From Methylococcales bacterium (lineage in GTDB: Bacteria; Pseudomonadota; Gammaproteobacteria; Methylococcales; Methylomonadaceae), in contig JAPLRP010000078.1 of the NCBI GenBank assembly GCA_026399095.1, forward strand, positions 1-39,858: a stretch of 39,858 nucleotides of DNA. Direction: 5' to 3'. Position 1 is the stretch's first letter. Each line of letters opens with the position of its first letter. Shown piece after piece: positions 38,760 through 39,858 of the stretch. The translations under genes were made by a program, and so were the position numbers. The notes beneath the pieces were generated by a model that saw only the letters and a list, made by a program, of their open reading frames with translations, did not search any database and was not told the origin of the DNA.

Positions 38760-39617
38760 ATGACTACTATTGAATTAACAAAAAAAGCAAAATGTTTTGG
38801 CGGACGAGTGGAATACTATACTCATGCCTCAGTCGCTACCAAAACTCCAATGACCTTTTCAGTCTTTATCCCTGAAAGTGCGGCGACAAAAGCAAATAAA
38901 CCAGCAATTATCTGGCTTTCAGGCTTGACCTGCACCGAAGAAAACTTCATCACTAAAGCAGGCGTGTTTCCTTGGGCTAGCGAGCATGGTATTACGGTCA
39001 TATGCCCCGACACATCACCACGAGGTACCGATTTACCAGGTGAACATGACAGTTACGACTTTGGTTCTGGCGCAGGCTTTTATCTAAATGCCACAGCACA
39101 ACCTTGGTCAAAAAACTACCACATGTATGATTATGTAGTGAATGAAATCACAGACATTTTATATAACAACTTTGCAATATCGAAAGATAATCTAGCTATT
39201 TCTGGCCATTCCATGGGCGGACATGGTGCGTTAATCATGGCTTTGAAAAACAGAAACAAATTTAAGTCAGTTTCTGCCTTTTCACCTATTGTTAATCCAA
39301 TCAATTGCCCTTGGGGACAAAAAGCGTTTTCTCTTTATTTGGGTGAAAACAAAGCCGATTGGGAGCAGTACGATAGCCTAATGCTAGTTGAAAAATCTGA
39401 GTCCATTCCGCCCATATTGATTGATCAAGGTCTTGCCGATGACTTTCTAGCAGAACAGTTAAAAACCGAGGTCTTTGCCAACAAAATCAAAGAAAAAGGT
39501 TTTAGCGATTACTGTACTATCCGCATGCAAGAAGGTTATGATCACAGTTATTTCTTCATCACTAGCTTCATTAAAGATCACATGGACTTTCATGCGAGCC
39601 ATATTTGTCGTGATTAA
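38760..39617 (+). CDS. frmB: S-formylglutathione hydrolase
   Basis: It releases formate and glutathione from the product of FrmA. The 285-residue alpha/beta hydrolase shows the nucleophile elbow SGHSMGGHGALIMAL, with Ser near residue 150. Other family phrases are IIWLSGLTCTEENFITKAG and HDSYDFGSGAGFYLNAT, and the catalytic His is in GYDHSYFFITSFI. It closes a two-gene glutathione-dependent formaldehyde oxidation operon. AGGAT precedes the ATG. The start and length match E. coli FrmB/YeiG and human esterase D. Confidence 0.97.
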   Translation: MTTIELTKKAKCFGGRVEYYTHASVATKTPMTFSVFIPESAATKANKPAIIWLSGLTCTEENFITKAGVFPWASEHGITVICPDTSPRGTDLPGEHDSYDFGSGAGFYLNATAQPWSKNYHMYDYVVNEITDILYNNFAISKDNLAISGHSMGGHGALIMALKNRNKFKSVSAFSPIVNPINCPWGQKAFSLYLGENKADWEQYDSLMLVEKSESIPPILIDQGLADDFLAEQLKTEVFANKIKEKGFSDYCTIRMQEGYDHSYFFITSFIKDHMDFHASHICRD

Positions 39618-39858
39618 ATAGTCATCATAAGTTAGCCACAAAAAATTCAACGTACGTCTTCCCTGCATGGACTGCCGGGAAGACGTATCCATGTTGCACG
39701 CGTAATAGCTGTATTTCCGACACGAGGATTTTCAGCCCTCTGCTCGAACGACTGAGCAAACACTCGACATTGAGAGGGTTACGGTTTTTGTGTGGACAAT
39801 CAAGATCAGTGATGGATTGGCGAGACAAGGACTATCAGTCACTGACTCTAAAGACGGC
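39618..39858. other. Right-edge non-coding region with a hairpin and a tRNA-Phe-like fragment
   Basis: A perfect 11-bp inverted repeat (TACGTCTTCCC at 39653-39663, GGGAAGACGTA at 39677-39687) closes a 13-base loop 36 bases after frmB, but lacks a T-tail. On the minus strand 39717-39757 reads like the D-arm and anticodon arm of tRNA-Phe: GCTC/GAGC, then GAGGG-CTGAAAA-TCCTC with GAA at the anticodon position. The sequence after it (aaatacagctattacgcg) cannot form a T-arm. I therefore do not call a tRNA gene. Confidence 0.5.

Noticed and set aside
39717-39757. A tRNA-Phe gene
   Set aside because: Only the D-arm and anticodon arm are present. No T-arm or matching acceptor stem can be formed.
39625-39828. 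A 67-codon minus-strand ORF at the right edge
   Set aside because: It runs through a perfect hairpin and the tRNA-Phe-like segment, and the translation looks like non-coding sequence.

Overview
The window is a stretch of AT-rich chromosome that looks gammaproteobacterial. PhoB/PhoR, FtsH, ArfB, LdtD, MepK and HypE are all proteobacterial in type. The combination of a full Entner-Doudoroff block (zwf-edd-eda) next to citrate synthase, a fructose-6-phosphate-aldolase-type enzyme, and the glutathione-dependent formaldehyde pair frmA-frmB fits a methylotroph, most likely a methanotroph of the Methylococcales. That assignment is inference: no methane monooxygenase or methanol dehydrogenase gene lies in the window.

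Layout. 1-107: start of an IS630-like transposase running off the left edge. 0.4-5.4 kb: ftsH with a strong terminator, a divergent sigma-70 factor, arfB, and a small beta-sandwich-like protein. 5.4-11.2 kb: a very large SNF2 helicase and a DUF1704/MATCAP-type putative metallopeptidase. 11.5-18 kb: a cell-wall group (MepK-like endopeptidase, LdtD-like L,D-transpeptidase, and a LysM-YkuD-SPOR lipoprotein) interleaved with a LOG-family nucleotide hydrolase and a lone hypE. 18-20.3 kb: a DUF188 protein, FSA aldolase, a YgjP-like metalloprotein and a DUF5710 protein. 20.5-22.5 kb: phoB-phoR. 22.9-28.4 kb: zwf, edd, eda and gltA, all on the plus strand, ending in a clear hairpin terminator. 28.5-32 kb: an exported chorismate mutase with a disrupted C-terminus, a MOSC protein, a beta-carbonic anhydrase and a fatty-acid desaturase, all on the minus strand. 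32.2-37.5 kb: an accessory island of decayed mobile DNA. 37.6-39.6 kb: frmA-frmB. The right edge holds a hairpin and a tRNA-Phe-like fragment.

The accessory island is the most unusual part. It contains a broken transposase pseudogene with an A8 tract at the frame junction, a dense cluster of interlocking inverted repeats, a 140-bp MITE-like element with 16-bp terminal inverted repeats and 7-bp flanking direct repeats, a frameshifted small-gene pair, and a long gene that joins a TM0106-type RecB-like nuclease/RNase-H-like domain to a complete IS66-type DDE transposase. The N-terminal half of that last gene is broken by one in-frame stop and one frameshift, while the RNase-H-like and transposase parts remain open.

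As a physiological unit, the core genes suggest C1-derived sugar phosphates processed through FSA and the Entner-Doudoroff path to pyruvate, with entry to the TCA cycle by GltA and formaldehyde removed as formate by FrmA/FrmB.
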